This document shows, one piece after another, positions 27,216 to 36,211 of a DNA stretch of 64,000 bases. Each line of letters opens with the position of its first letter. Positions within the stretch are counted from its first letter, which is position 1. The position numbers and the translations under genes were made by a program. The notes beneath the pieces were generated by a model. It saw only the letters and a list, made by a program, of their open reading frames with translations, was not told where the DNA came from and ran no database searches. This DNA comes from an uncultured Prevotella sp. (GTDB lineage: Bacteria; Bacteroidota; Bacteroidia; Bacteroidales; Bacteroidaceae): contig CALUKU010000014.1 of NCBI GenBank assembly GCA_944321295.1, positions 1 to 64,000 on the forward strand. The letters run 5' to 3'.

Positions 27216-28757
27216 TCATGACTCCGTGCCGCCCTCCGTCTGCGTCTTGGGCCAATTGACGAGAAAGAGCCGCTCGGTGGCGCGCGTGAAGGCGGTGTAG
27301 AGCCAGTGGATGTAGTCGGGAGTGAGCATATCGTCGGTCATATAACCTTGGTCTACATAGACATGCGCCCACTGCCCGCCCTGCGCCTTGTGGCAGGTTA
27401 CGGCGTAGGCGAACTTCACCTGGAGCGCGTTATAATACATGTCTTCACGTATCCGCTTCATGCGGTCGGCCTTGAGGGGTACGTCCTGATAGTCATCCAG
27501 CACGGCGTTGAACAGCTGTTCGCTCTGCTGGCGCGTCAGTGCGGGGGCTTCCGACGTAAGCGTATCAAGCATTACGGTAGCCTGAAGCTCGTAATTGTCA
27601 TAGTCAGGAAACTGCAGCCACACGTCGGCGAAACGGAAGCCGTACAGCTCACGCACGTTGCGCACACGTTGCACTACGGCCCTGTCGCCGTTGGCTATGA
27701 ACGAATTTTTAAGTGAAGAGTTAAGCGTGAAAAGTGAAAAATCCATATCTTTTTGCGGCGATGGAGGACAAGCGCAATCGGATTTTTCACTTTTCACTTT
27801 TAACTTTTCACGCTTTCCTTCCTTCTCCAGCCAATAATAGTTGTTCTTCACGACGATGAGCATGTCGCCCGTCGTAAGCTCTTCCTCACGGCCGAGCACC
27901 ATGTTGCGTATCCCCGCGTTATATATGTTGGCGCGCTTATTGCTCCGCGTCACCACCATCGTTTCGTCAACGCCCACCTCCGAGTAACTTCCGTTGAGCT
28001 GCTCTATAAGCTCGTCGCCCGGCACCATGCGTATGTCGGCAAAGCCCGAGAACCTTATCAGCGGCAGGCGCGTAAGCTCGTCGTGGGTTATCATACGGCG
28101 TATCACCGTGGCATTGTAAAGTATGCCCGAACCTGCGGCCTGGCGCAACACCTCGTCGAGATCGCACTCATAAACCTTAAGGCCGTAACCAGACATGTAA
28201 GCGGCCGTCAGCGCAGGCGACTCTTCCTCGCCGACTGGCGGCAGCTGTGCCTTGTCGCCCACCAACATCATGCGGCAGTTGCGCCCCGAATATACAAAGC
28301 TGACAAGGTCGTCGAGCAGGCGGCCCGTGCCGAACGACAGCGTACCCTCCGCGGCGCCGTTGGCTATCATCGACGCCTCGTCGACAATGAACAGCGTGTC
28401 TTGCGCCAGATTGTCGTTAAGGTTGAAGCTGCTCGCCTCGCCAGCAAACGCCTTCTGGCGGTAAATGCGCCTATGGACGGTCAGCGCAGACCGTCCCGCG
28501 TTGAGCGAGAACACCTTGGCGGCACGCCCCGTAGGCGCCAGCAGCGCCACCTTCTGCCGCAACTCGCCCATCGTCTTCACGATGGCCGCAGCCAAAGAGG
28601 TCTTGCCCGTTCCGGCCGAACCGCGCAGTATCATCACCACATGGTTGTCACGGTCGGTCATGAAGCGGCAAAACACGTCTATCGCCGAAGCCTGGTCGGC
28701 CGTAGGAGCGAAGCCGAAAGTGCGCCTTATCTGCAGTGCCAGTTCGTCGACAATCAT
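27216..28757 (-). CDS. RecD2-like ATP-dependent DNA helicase with in-frame repeat insertion
   Basis: The 513-residue superfamily-1 helicase has Walker A GSAGTGKTSLAAA near residue 47, Walker B DTLFIVDEASM, and C-terminal UvrD-like motifs (AVTCHKAQGGQW and YTAFTRATERLFLV). It lacks the N-terminal extensions of long RecD2 proteins. Between NNYYWLEKEG and FIANGD, about 36 residues rich in Lys and Ser are encoded by a foldback element at 27711-27815. The frame remains open, so the gene may be functional. Confidence 0.9.
   Translation of the reverse strand: MIVDELALQIRRTFGFAPTADQASAIDVFCRFMTDRDNHVVMILRGSAGTGKTSLAAAIVKTMGELRQKVALLAPTGRAAKVFSLNAGRSALTVHRRIYRQKAFAGEASSFNLNDNLAQDTLFIVDEASMIANGAAEGTLSFGTGRLLDDLVSFVYSGRNCRMMLVGDKAQLPPVGEEESPALTAAYMSGYGLKVYECDLDEVLRQAAGSGILYNATVIRRMITHDELTRLPLIRFSGFADIRMVPGDELIEQLNGSYSEVGVDETMVVTRSNKRANIYNAGIRNMVLGREEELTTGDMLIVVKNNYYWLEKEGKREKLKVKSEKSDCACPPSPQKDMDFSLFTLNSSLKNSFIANGDRAVVQRVRNVRELYGFRFADVWLQFPDYDNYELQATVMLDTLTSEAPALTRQQSEQLFNAVLDDYQDVPLKADRMKRIREDMYYNALQVKFAYAVTCHKAQGGQWAHVYVDQGYMTDDMLTPDYIHWLYTAFTRATERLFLVNWPKTQTEGGTES
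27711..27815. repeat. Foldback element inside the helicase gene, GTGAAAA-type arms
   Basis: Arm 27727-27744 (GTGAAAAGTGAAAAATCC) is perfectly complementary to 27780-27797; weaker pairing extends to 27711 and 27815. The loop is 35 nt. The same arm unit forms the element at 54939-55032 between genes. Confidence 0.85.
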
Positions 28758-28799
28758 CAGTTTTTAGCTTAAAGGTTTGATTTTACGGATATTTTGGTG

Positions 28800-28807
28800 T
28801 ATTTTTG
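28800..28807 (+). promoter_or_regulatory. Promoter -7 box for the 28920 gene
   Basis: TATTTTTGC lies 112 bp before the ATG, implying a leader of about 105 nt. Confidence 0.5.
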
Positions 28808-28919
28808 CAACGTGCAGCATGCTGCTAAGCATAATGCAAACTTACTAAAAATAATTGACATCCCATGCCTTGCGGACTGATAAAATGACATTTTACGCAA
28901 CGCAAAGGCCGTTTGAGCG

Positions 28920-29399
28920 ATGATTAAAATCAGCAGAAACCACATATTGGCAGCCTTGGCTGCCGCCTTAGCCCTGACGTGCGTCCTGAGCGTCTACGCC
29001 CCGCTGCGCTTCGACAGGCAGCGGAGCATGCGCGAACAGGCCGTGAAAGAACGTCTCGTGAAGATACGCCACGCTGAAGAAAGATACCGCCAGGCCAACG
29101 GCCGTTACACCGACGACATGATCGAACTGGTAAGCAGAGGCTACATGGCCGACTCGCTGCAATACATACCGTTCGCCGACGGCAAGAAGTTCAGCGTAAC
29201 CGTAAGCACGCAGATTGGCAAGTCGGGCCGCGAGATACCACTGATGGAATGTGGCGTGGGATATGAAGACTACCTGAAGGGCCTCGACGCCAACAGCATA
29301 GCCAATCTTATAGAAGAAGCAAACAGCTCGGGGCGATACCCCGGACTGAAAATCGGAGATATAACCACACCTAACGACAATGCAGGAAACTGGGAATAA
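28920..29399 (+). CDS. Membrane-anchored pseudopilin-like protein
   Basis: The 159-residue protein has one N-terminal hydrophobic helix (ILAALAAALALTCVLSVYA) followed by an amphipathic helix with IRHAEERYRQANGRYTDDM. That pattern resembles the segment after the helix of type II pseudopilins, though no prepilin cleavage site is obvious. It overlaps the DUF3822 gene by 20 bp and precedes rsmD. Function unknown; the pilin comparison is pattern-based inference. Confidence 0.65.
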   Translation: MIKISRNHILAALAAALALTCVLSVYAPLRFDRQRSMREQAVKERLVKIRHAEERYRQANGRYTDDMIELVSRGYMADSLQYIPFADGKKFSVTVSTQIGKSGREIPLMECGVGYEDYLKGLDANSIANLIEEANSSGRYPGLKIGDITTPNDNAGNWE

Positions 29400-30264
29400 G
29401 ACATTCATTCAGACAGGCTCAAAGGCCGCCGGAGCAGGCATGGCACCGGCAAACGCCGACGCCGTGCTGTCTCTAAAGAAGAAACCGCGACTGACGATAC
29501 GCATAGGGCGCCACACGCTGTCGTTCTCGGCCCCGCAGGCGCCTAACGGCAACAACATCGTATTTAAACCGTACACGGTGAAAAGCGGCATATCAATGGC
29601 GGCAAACCTGCGTGAGGCTTTCAAGGAAACCGACCTGCTATCGGGCGGATGGCAAAGGGCGATGGTGCTCATTGATTCGCCCGTGCTGATGATACCCGTC
29701 GACGAGTTTAAGGACGCGCAGAAAGAACTGCTCTACCACCACTCCATACTCGGCCGCGAGGGCGAAACGGTAATGTCGGTCGTGCTGCCGTCACTAAACG
29801 CCGTAGCGGTATATTCGGTCAACAAAGACCTGAAGCTCGTCATCGACGACCACTTTGCCGACGCACGCTTCACCCACGTCTGCGCACCGGTGTGGAACCA
29901 CCTTTACCGCCGCAGCTTCACCGGCGTGAGGCAAAAGCTGTACGCCTATTTCCACGACAAGAAGATTGACGTGTTCAGCTTCCAGCAAAACCGCTTCAGG
30001 TTCACCAACAGCTTTGACACGAGCCTCGTGCCCGACGCCGTTTACTTCATCCTCAACGTTTGGAAACAGCTGGCTTTCGACAACCGACGCGACGAGCTGC
30101 ACCTCGTAGGCGAACTGCCCGAGCGCGAAGAGCTTACAAAAGAACTCGGCTCGTTCATACAGAACGTGTACGTCATCAACCCAAAGGCTGAATTCAACCG
30201 CGCGCCAATCACCGAGATAAAGAACCTGCCATACGACCTCATGACATACTTCATGAAAATTTAA
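29380..30264 (+). CDS. DUF3822 family protein
   Basis: The 294-residue cytosolic protein belongs to a Bacteroidetes family of unknown function. I recall a structure of a Bacteroides member reported to have an actin-like ATPase fold, not verifiable here. Recognisable blocks are RIGRHTLSFSAP, VLIDSPVLMIPVDEF, FHDKKIDVFSFQQNRFRFTN and VYVINPKAEFNRAP. Its start overlaps the end of the pseudopilin-like gene by 20 bp, suggesting translational coupling; rsmD follows by 24 bp. Confidence 0.85.
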   Translation: MQETGNKTFIQTGSKAAGAGMAPANADAVLSLKKKPRLTIRIGRHTLSFSAPQAPNGNNIVFKPYTVKSGISMAANLREAFKETDLLSGGWQRAMVLIDSPVLMIPVDEFKDAQKELLYHHSILGREGETVMSVVLPSLNAVAVYSVNKDLKLVIDDHFADARFTHVCAPVWNHLYRRSFTGVRQKLYAYFHDKKIDVFSFQQNRFRFTNSFDTSLVPDAVYFILNVWKQLAFDNRRDELHLVGELPEREELTKELGSFIQNVYVINPKAEFNRAPITEIKNLPYDLMTYFMKI

Positions 30265-30286
30265 GAATTAACTCTTAATTCTTACA
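30262..30286. repeat. Short TTAAGAATTA inverted repeat (DUF3822-rsmD junction)
   Basis: TTAAGAATTA and TTAATTCTTA form a 9- to 10-bp hairpin in the junction, made of the same unit as the foldback arms at 25755 and 39929. It may be a remnant. Confidence 0.4.
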
Positions 30287-30288
30287 AG

Positions 30289-30855
30289 ATGCGAATAATC
30301 ACCGGAATATACAAGGGGCGGCATTTCGAAATTCCCCGCACGTTCAAGGCCAGGCCGACAACAGACTTCGCCAAGGAGAACATCTTCAACGTACTTAACG
30401 GCTACGTCGACTTAGACGGAGCCACGGCCCTCGACCTATTCTCGGGCACGGGCAGCATTTCACTCGAACTGCTGTCGCGCGGTTGCGCCTCTGTAATAAG
30501 TGTCGAGGCCGACCGCGACCACCACGCCTTCATAAAGCAATGTCTTGCCAAGCTCGGCACCGACAAGTGCATACCCCTGCGCGGCGACGTGTTCCGTTTT
30601 ATAAAGAGCTGCCGACAGCAGTTCGACTTCATCTTCGCCGACCCACCTTACGCCCTGCCCGAACTGCCCCGAATACCCAAGATGATACTCGACCGCAACA
30701 TGCTGAAGCCCGGCGGAGTGTTCGTATTCGAACACGGCAAACACAACTCGTTCGAAGACGTGCCCGGCTTCATTGAGCACCGCGCTTACGGCAGCGTCAA
30801 CTTCAGTCTGTTCAAACAGCCTGAAGCGACGGACTTGACCGACGATGACAAATAA
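30289..30855 (+). CDS. rsmD: 16S rRNA (guanine966-N2)-methyltransferase RsmD
   Basis: RsmD methylates G966 of 16S rRNA during 30S assembly using S-adenosylmethionine. The 188-residue protein has the start MRIITGIYKGRHFEIP, RPTTDFAKENIFNVL, the SAM motif ALDLFSGTGSISLELLSRG and the catalytic FIFADPPYALPE. It is the last gene of the pseudopilin-DUF3822-rsmD run. An inverted repeat with GGTTCGTCAGCA arms at about 30862-30909 may act as its terminator. Confidence 0.93.
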   Translation: MRIITGIYKGRHFEIPRTFKARPTTDFAKENIFNVLNGYVDLDGATALDLFSGTGSISLELLSRGCASVISVEADRDHHAFIKQCLAKLGTDKCIPLRGDVFRFIKSCRQQFDFIFADPPYALPELPRIPKMILDRNMLKPGGVFVFEHGKHNSFEDVPGFIEHRAYGSVNFSLFKQPEATDLTDDDK

Positions 30856-30974
30856 TAAGAATTGGTTCGTCAGCAATAAAATTGAATAAGATTTGCTGAT
30901 GAACCAACTCTAATATTCCGTATCACGGATTTGTTAACATACGTGGTTAGGCATAATACTTAAATTGTATGCGG

Positions 30975-31170
30975 ATTTAATATCACAATGTCACATCCAC
31001 ACGCATATCATTGATTATCAACAACTAAGGCCGTGACATTACGTTTATTATCACCTTCACCACTGTCACAAGTCTTAAACGTGACGATTGTGAAAGTAAG
31101 GCTTTCACATTGTCACAACGTAACGCCATGGTTAACAATGCCTTACGCCACGTTGTGACATTGTGACATT
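30975..31170. repeat. TGTCACA/TGTGACA-rich spacer
   Basis: TGTGACAT-like units occur about eight times in both orientations. CATTGTCACAACG (about 31108-31120) and CGTTGTGACATTG (about 31150-31162) form the longest hairpin. ATTGATTATCAA stands at 31010-31021. The rest of the 30856-31432 spacer is AT-rich and holds no gene. Confidence 0.5.
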
Positions 31171-31409
31171 ATAATCCTCAACGAAATTTATCTCGACAGA
31201 CAACGAACAAATTCCACACGAAAAACATCACAACAGACTACCAATCAGGCGGCAATACATAACCTCACGCGGCGTAAAAGGATACCTTTAACAATCCAAT
31301 AAGCCATCCATTGGATTCAATAAAGATTGGCAAAAGTGAAGTTTGGTTATTCAGCAATAATAATAAACATTTCACGCTCCAAATCTACATATCTTACAAC
31401 AAAAATAGT

Positions 31410-31417
31410 CATCTTTG
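31410..31417 (+). promoter_or_regulatory. Probable promoter -7 box for the methyltransferase genes
   Basis: CATCTTTGC, one mismatch from TAnnTTTG, lies 16 bp before the ATG at 31433. This position argues against the in-frame TTG at 31415 as start. Confidence 0.4.
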
Positions 31418-31432
31418 CAGAAAAGATTAATA

Positions 31433-32254
31433 ATGGAATTTGTTACTGATAAAATACATTTATATAATCAGAATTTTTTCGATGGAATAAAAAACACTCC
31501 CAATGATTCATTTGACTTAATCATTGCAGACCCACCTTACGGAGCCTCATCCAAACATAATTGGTCATACGATAAAAATAAGAATTTAAAAGGTTTTGGA
31601 GGCAATTGGAAATTAACATGTGAATTATGGGATTTACTATCAAGAAATGAATCATTCGAAGAAACTTTCACATGGTTGAAAGAATTGAAAAGGGTCATTA
31701 AAAATAACGGTTCGATATGGATACATTCAACTTACCACAATTCAGGCTTCGTAAACGTGTGTTGCCAATTATTAGAACTTGAGATAATAAACGAAATCGT
31801 ATGGTATAAACGTAATTCCTTCCCCAACCTATCAGGCAGGCGTCTGACTGCTTCACACGAAACAATCCTATGGGTACACAAAGGAGGAGAAAAAAACAGG
31901 AAATACAATTTTAATTACAAGGACGTAAAAGCATTTTCATCACGAAGCGACAATCTGAAAGAAGCCGGAAAACAGATGAGAACGGTGTGGGACATACCCA
32001 ACAACAAATCAAAAGAAGAATTGAAATTCGGCTCCCATCCGACCCAAAAGCCTATTAAGGTTTCTGAAAGAATCCTGCTTTGTTCCGGCATACGGCAAGG
32101 TAAGCTTCTTGTACCTTTTGCCGGATCAGGTACAGAAATGGTAGCCGGCTACAAATATGGAATGGATGTCTACGGATACGAATTAAACGAACAATATTTT
32201 GAAATTGCAAAAAAAAGATTAGAGGACATACAGAGCGTTAAACAAGTATTTTAA
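31433..32254 (+). CDS. Beta-class DNA methyltransferase (N6-adenine or N4-cytosine)
   Basis: The 273-residue protein has the catalytic motif ADPPYGASS near residue 34 ahead of the SAM-binding FAGSGTEM near residue 227, the beta-class order. RRLTASHETILWVHK in the middle is typical of MboII-like enzymes. The next gene starts at the base after its stop. The DNA is clearly more AT-rich than the flanking rsmD and cls genes, suggesting transfer. It probably protects one strand of a restriction site. Target base and sequence are unknown. Confidence 0.9.
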   Translation: MEFVTDKIHLYNQNFFDGIKNTPNDSFDLIIADPPYGASSKHNWSYDKNKNLKGFGGNWKLTCELWDLLSRNESFEETFTWLKELKRVIKNNGSIWIHSTYHNSGFVNVCCQLLELEIINEIVWYKRNSFPNLSGRRLTASHETILWVHKGGEKNRKYNFNYKDVKAFSSRSDNLKEAGKQMRTVWDIPNNKSKEELKFGSHPTQKPIKVSERILLCSGIRQGKLLVPFAGSGTEMVAGYKYGMDVYGYELNEQYFEIAKKRLEDIQSVKQVF

Positions 32255-33106
32255 ATGAGAAAATTCCCTTCCATCATAAAATGGTCAGGCAGTAAACGCC
32301 TTGTAGCTACAGCGTTAGCTGAGAAATTTCCATCTTTCAAAAGGTATTTCGAACCTTTTGTAGGAGGAGGTTCCATGCTACCGTATTCAAATAAAAAAGC
32401 CGGATTCGCAAGCGACATAATACCGGAACTAATAGAACTATGGAAACTAATTCAAAACGAACCGGAGATGGTTGCTTACGAATATGAGCAAAGATGGATA
32501 AGATTACAAAAAGAAGGTCCTGACGCATATTACGAAATAAGAAAGCATTTTAACGAGTCAAGAAACAGCTTTGACTTCTTATTTCTCTCCAGGACATGCG
32601 TTAACGGACTTATACGTTTCAATTCAAACGGCGACTTCAACAACTCATTCCATTTATCCAGACCCGGAATCAATCCGAGCACGTTCAGCAAACAGATACA
32701 ACTTTGGAGCAACCACATACAAAATTTTGTATTCAGTACTTGTGACTATCGCATCGCACTTGAAGATGCGAAACAAGGTGATTTCGTATTCTTAGATCCT
32801 CCATATGGAGGAACAAAAGGAAGATACACTGTCGGCACCTTTGATCTCAACGCCTTTTATGAGGAATTAGACAGGTTGAATTCAGTAGGTGTAAAATGGA
32901 TGCTCACATTTGACGGTAAAGCTGGCAATAGGACATATTCATTCGCCCCGCCAAAGGAATTATATATCAACAAGTTTTCCATATTAACAGGCAATTCCAC
33001 TTTTACAAAAATCGAAAACAAACGAATCGACAGGATTGAAGAATCAGTATATCTTAATTACAAGATTGCCGATATTCAAACAGACCTGTTCAAGAATGTA
33101 ATTTAA
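32255..33106 (+). CDS. D12-class (alpha) DNA adenine methyltransferase
   Basis: The 283-residue protein is a Dam/DpnM-type N6-adenine methyltransferase: IKWSGSKR and FEPFVGGGSM (SAM binding) lie in the first 50 residues, the catalytic FLDPPYGGTKGRY near residue 180. It abuts the beta-class gene with no spacer and converges with the nuclease remnant, overlapping it tail to tail by 63 bp. Two different methyltransferases with one nuclease suggest an asymmetric target site. Confidence 0.92.
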   Translation: MRKFPSIIKWSGSKRLVATALAEKFPSFKRYFEPFVGGGSMLPYSNKKAGFASDIIPELIELWKLIQNEPEMVAYEYEQRWIRLQKEGPDAYYEIRKHFNESRNSFDFLFLSRTCVNGLIRFNSNGDFNNSFHLSRPGINPSTFSKQIQLWSNHIQNFVFSTCDYRIALEDAKQGDFVFLDPPYGGTKGRYTVGTFDLNAFYEELDRLNSVGVKWMLTFDGKAGNRTYSFAPPKELYINKFSILTGNSTFTKIENKRIDRIEESVYLNYKIADIQTDLFKNVI

Positions 33107-34234
33107 GACCTTACCCCTTGGCGTAGTCATGACATGAATATACGTTACGAGGTCGTTGAACTCTATTGCCATAACAGCATCCAAACCTTTTGATTTTAAC
33201 AACGCCTCCATGCCAGAAAAGCCATCATATAAAAAAGCGCCGATGGAAATAACCTGAAAATCGGGTATTTCAATCAAGTTCACGTTCGACTTCCAATGTT
33301 TTCCTTTCTCTCTTTTTGCTGTCGGAATGGTTTCATGAACTGACATTACATATTTAATAAGATTTTCACCAATTTTTTTTCCAATTTACGCCCGTCGCCT
33401 TTCGACTCAATCGCCAGAAACAAATCGAGATTTTTACCAAAAACCTGTATAATATGATCGGGACGTTTACCACCGACTATTGATACGCGCGGCAATGACT
33501 CCATCTATACTCAAGACCATTATGGAAAAAGAAACTTATTCCGGACCAATCGCCTCCAGGCGGATTGCAAAAACATTCCTTTATTCCAGAAAGTCCATTG
33601 TGAGAAAACATCTGATGAAGCGTACTGTCAACATCATGCTCACCATAAGCTCCATTTAAAGAGGCTTCATGATAAGGGAACGATACATGGCTTACATTCA
33701 AATTTCTTCTTAAGCCAAGGGCATGGAATATCGGCCGTGGATAATTGACACTATCAAACAAAACAAAATCAGACAATTCAACCACTGACTGCCACAGACC
33801 GTTCACGTCAACACCCTCCAATGAATATAAAGCCCCGTATGTTTCAGGCTTAGCAGGCCCATATACAATTGAAAAGACTTGAACTTGATTACCTACAACC
33901 ATCCTTGCAAGAGATGTCAGTCCCCTGTCTGGACGGGAGTCTTCACCTTTCGGCTTATATCCAACTATCCACACTACCACCAAATGCCTTGTTTCATCAA
34001 ACGAATAATCCACGCTTGGATAATAACGATGACAAAATCAACACCCCACCGATCATGCCCAGGCAACAACTCAAAAACATATTTTTCATTTCCTATTTCA
34101 AACACATATATCGGTTTATATATTGGCGCTGACTTATCCCAAACGGGTTTAACGTTAAAAGCTTCAGCCACAAGGGTCAACGAACGTTCACATTCAATGA
34201 TATTGTCACCATGTATTCTAAAAAATCTATTCAT
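33044..34234 (-). pseudogene. Frameshifted PD-(D/E)XK restriction endonuclease
   Basis: Reading on from MNRFFRIHGDNIIECER, the protein passes through four frame segments. Each break is explained by one missing base: an A-run at 34034-34037, CC at 33501-33502 and a T-run at 33373-33380 (plus-strand bases). Corrected, it is about 397 residues with RPDRGLTSL near residue 95, then RPDH (about 258-261) and AIESK (about 275-279). The spacing PD-x16-ExK fits the nuclease core. Convergent with its two methyltransferases. The exact break positions are inferred. Confidence 0.8.
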
Positions 34235-34272
34235 AAATCAATTATATAAACATTTTATCAAACCAACGCTAT

Positions 34273-34689
34273 TCACCTCGCCAACATCACTATGCTGCCG
34301 GCCGTTATCAGCAATGCGCCTACTATAACACGGAGGCTGACAGGCTCTTTCAGGAACAGGAACGACAGGCAAATTGTCATCACGACGCTGAGCTTGTCGA
34401 CAGGTGCGACGCGCGACACGTCGCCCGTCTGCAACGCCTTGAAGTAAAAAAGCCACGACAGGCCCGTAGCCGCACCCGACAATATCAGGAACAGCCATGC
34501 GTGGCGCGGAATGGAGCGCACCTCGCCCACGTGGTTGCCGAAGAGCACTATGCCCCACGTTATCAGCAGGATTACGGCCGTGCGGATGGCCGTGGCAAGG
34601 TCTGAATTGATGTCTTTAACGCCGATTTTGGCGAAGATGGCCGTCAGAGCGGCAAAGAAAGCGGAAAGCAAAGCATAATATTTCCACAT
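34273..34689 (-). CDS. EamA-type (DMT) transporter, single-domain
   Basis: The 138-residue protein has four to five membrane segments and one EamA domain: WKYYALLSAFFAALTAIFAK, then LSGAATGLSWLFYFKALQ and VAPVDKLSVVMTICLSFLFL. Single-domain members are thought to work as dimers. It follows cls on the same strand, with a foldback element filling the junction. Substrate unknown. Confidence 0.9.
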   Translation of the reverse strand: MWKYYALLSAFFAALTAIFAKIGVKDINSDLATAIRTAVILLITWGIVLFGNHVGEVRSIPRHAWLFLILSGAATGLSWLFYFKALQTGDVSRVAPVDKLSVVMTICLSFLFLKEPVSLRVIVGALLITAGSIVMLAR

Positions 34690-34693
34690 ACAT

Positions 34694-34783
34694 TTATGGT
34701 TTAAAGATTATACGGTTGCGGTTCGTGGGATATTCCGATTTGAGGCCATACGGCGAAAAAGCGTGCGGCCGGAACCGTAAAAT
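34694..34783. repeat. Foldback element, ACGGTT-type arms (cls-EamA junction)
   Basis: TTTAAAGATTATACGGTTGC (around 34700-34725) faces CGGAACCGTAAAATC (34769-34783). It ends at the cls stop codon and starts just before the EamA ATG. Same arm unit as at 24851; pairing is partial. Confidence 0.4.
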
Positions 34784-36207
34784 CACATCAAGGGCGAGAA
34801 CATGCGCACGAGCGACTCCCACAGGCGGTGGGTGAACGAGAGGCGGCGCGAACGCATGTAGGTTTCATATTTTACGCAATGGGCCATGTCGTCCATAAAG
34901 ACCTGCTTTATGCGGAGAGCCATTCTGCGATCATATATGAAGACATTGCTCTCGAAATTGTTGTCGAAGCTGCGGAAGTCGATATTCGTAGAACCGCACG
35001 TCGACAGCGAGTCGTCGCTGACGAGCAGCTTAGAGTGGTTGAAGCCGGCCGTATAAAGATACACGTCGACGCCGGCGTCGACGGCCTCCTGGACGAAGGA
35101 GCGGCTGGCCCACTCAACGAACTTGGCGTCGGCATGCAGCGGAACCAACAGCTTAACGTCGACACCCGCCAAGGCGGCCGTGCGCATGGCGAACATTACC
35201 GGCTCGGTAGGCAGGAAATAAGGCGTTTCCATGTAGACGTAACGCTTAGCCTCGAGCAATATGCGCACGTAGCCCTGAGCCATCTCCGGCCACTTGCTGA
35301 TGGGGCTGCTCGTCACGATTTGCATGATGCAGTCGTTGTTGATGGCCGGATCTTGCACGGGGTAGTAACAGCGTTTTGAAATCAGCGTGCGGTCAACGAA
35401 ATACCAGTCTACGAGAAAAGCGCGCTGTATGCCGTAGACGGCGCCGCCGCGTATGCGCAGGTGAGTGTCGCGCCAGGGCACTCCCTTCGAGCCTTTAAGA
35501 TAGCGCACGGCTATGTTCATGCCGCCGATGTAGCCCACGCGGCCGTCAATGACGCACAGCTTGCGGTGGTTGCGGTAGTTGACCTTGCTGGTGAAAGCCG
35601 GGAACTTAACGGGCATGAAGGCATTGACGTCAATGCCGGCGGCGCGCATGCGCTCGAAGAACGCTGCCGGAACGTTCCAGCAGCCCACGTCGTCGTAAAT
35701 CAGACGCACCTCCACGCCGGCCCTTGCCTTGTCGATAAGGGCGTCGGCCACGAGGCGTCCCAGCGGGTCGTCGCAGATGATGTAGGTTTCAAGGTGTATG
35801 TGATGTTCGGCCCGTCCGATGTCCCTCAGCAAGGCGTTGAAGAATTCATAGCCGTCGGTATGGATTTCGGCCTCGTTGTTCTTGAAGGGCAACGCCCAGT
35901 TCTGGCTTGCGAAAAGCTTTATCAGCACGCCGTGCTCCTCGGGCAGCACGAGGTTCTGCTGTTCTGCAAACTCGAACATGGAACGCTTGGTCAGCTGGTC
36001 CATGCTGCGCTGGCTGATATACTTCTCCTTACGCGTGTTCTGCCCGAAGAAGAAATAAAGCACTATTCCTATTACAGGCATGAAGATAAGCACCATCACC
36101 CAGGCCATCGTCTTGGCCGGCTGACGGTTGTCCATGAGCACGGTGACCATAACCACCAGCACCACACAGACGTAAACCATAAATATCAACCAATGCAGGT
36201 ATATCAT
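34783..36207 (-). CDS. cls: Cardiolipin synthase
   Basis: Cls condenses two phosphatidylglycerols into cardiolipin at the inner membrane. The 474-residue protein has two N-terminal membrane segments and two phospholipase D motifs: NHRKLCVIDGRVGYIGGMN (about residues 214-232) and FNHSKLLVSDDSLSTCGSTN (about 390-409). It follows dnaG on the same strand; a foldback element fills the junction. Family length is normal. Confidence 0.95.
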   Translation of the reverse strand: MIYLHWLIFMVYVCVVLVVMVTVLMDNRQPAKTMAWVMVLIFMPVIGIVLYFFFGQNTRKEKYISQRSMDQLTKRSMFEFAEQQNLVLPEEHGVLIKLFASQNWALPFKNNEAEIHTDGYEFFNALLRDIGRAEHHIHLETYIICDDPLGRLVADALIDKARAGVEVRLIYDDVGCWNVPAAFFERMRAAGIDVNAFMPVKFPAFTSKVNYRNHRKLCVIDGRVGYIGGMNIAVRYLKGSKGVPWRDTHLRIRGGAVYGIQRAFLVDWYFVDRTLISKRCYYPVQDPAINNDCIMQIVTSSPISKWPEMAQGYVRILLEAKRYVYMETPYFLPTEPVMFAMRTAALAGVDVKLLVPLHADAKFVEWASRSFVQEAVDAGVDVYLYTAGFNHSKLLVSDDSLSTCGSTNIDFRSFDNNFESNVFIYDRRMALRIKQVFMDDMAHCVKYETYMRSRRLSFTHRLWESLVRMFSPLM

Positions 36208-36211
36208 CTTC

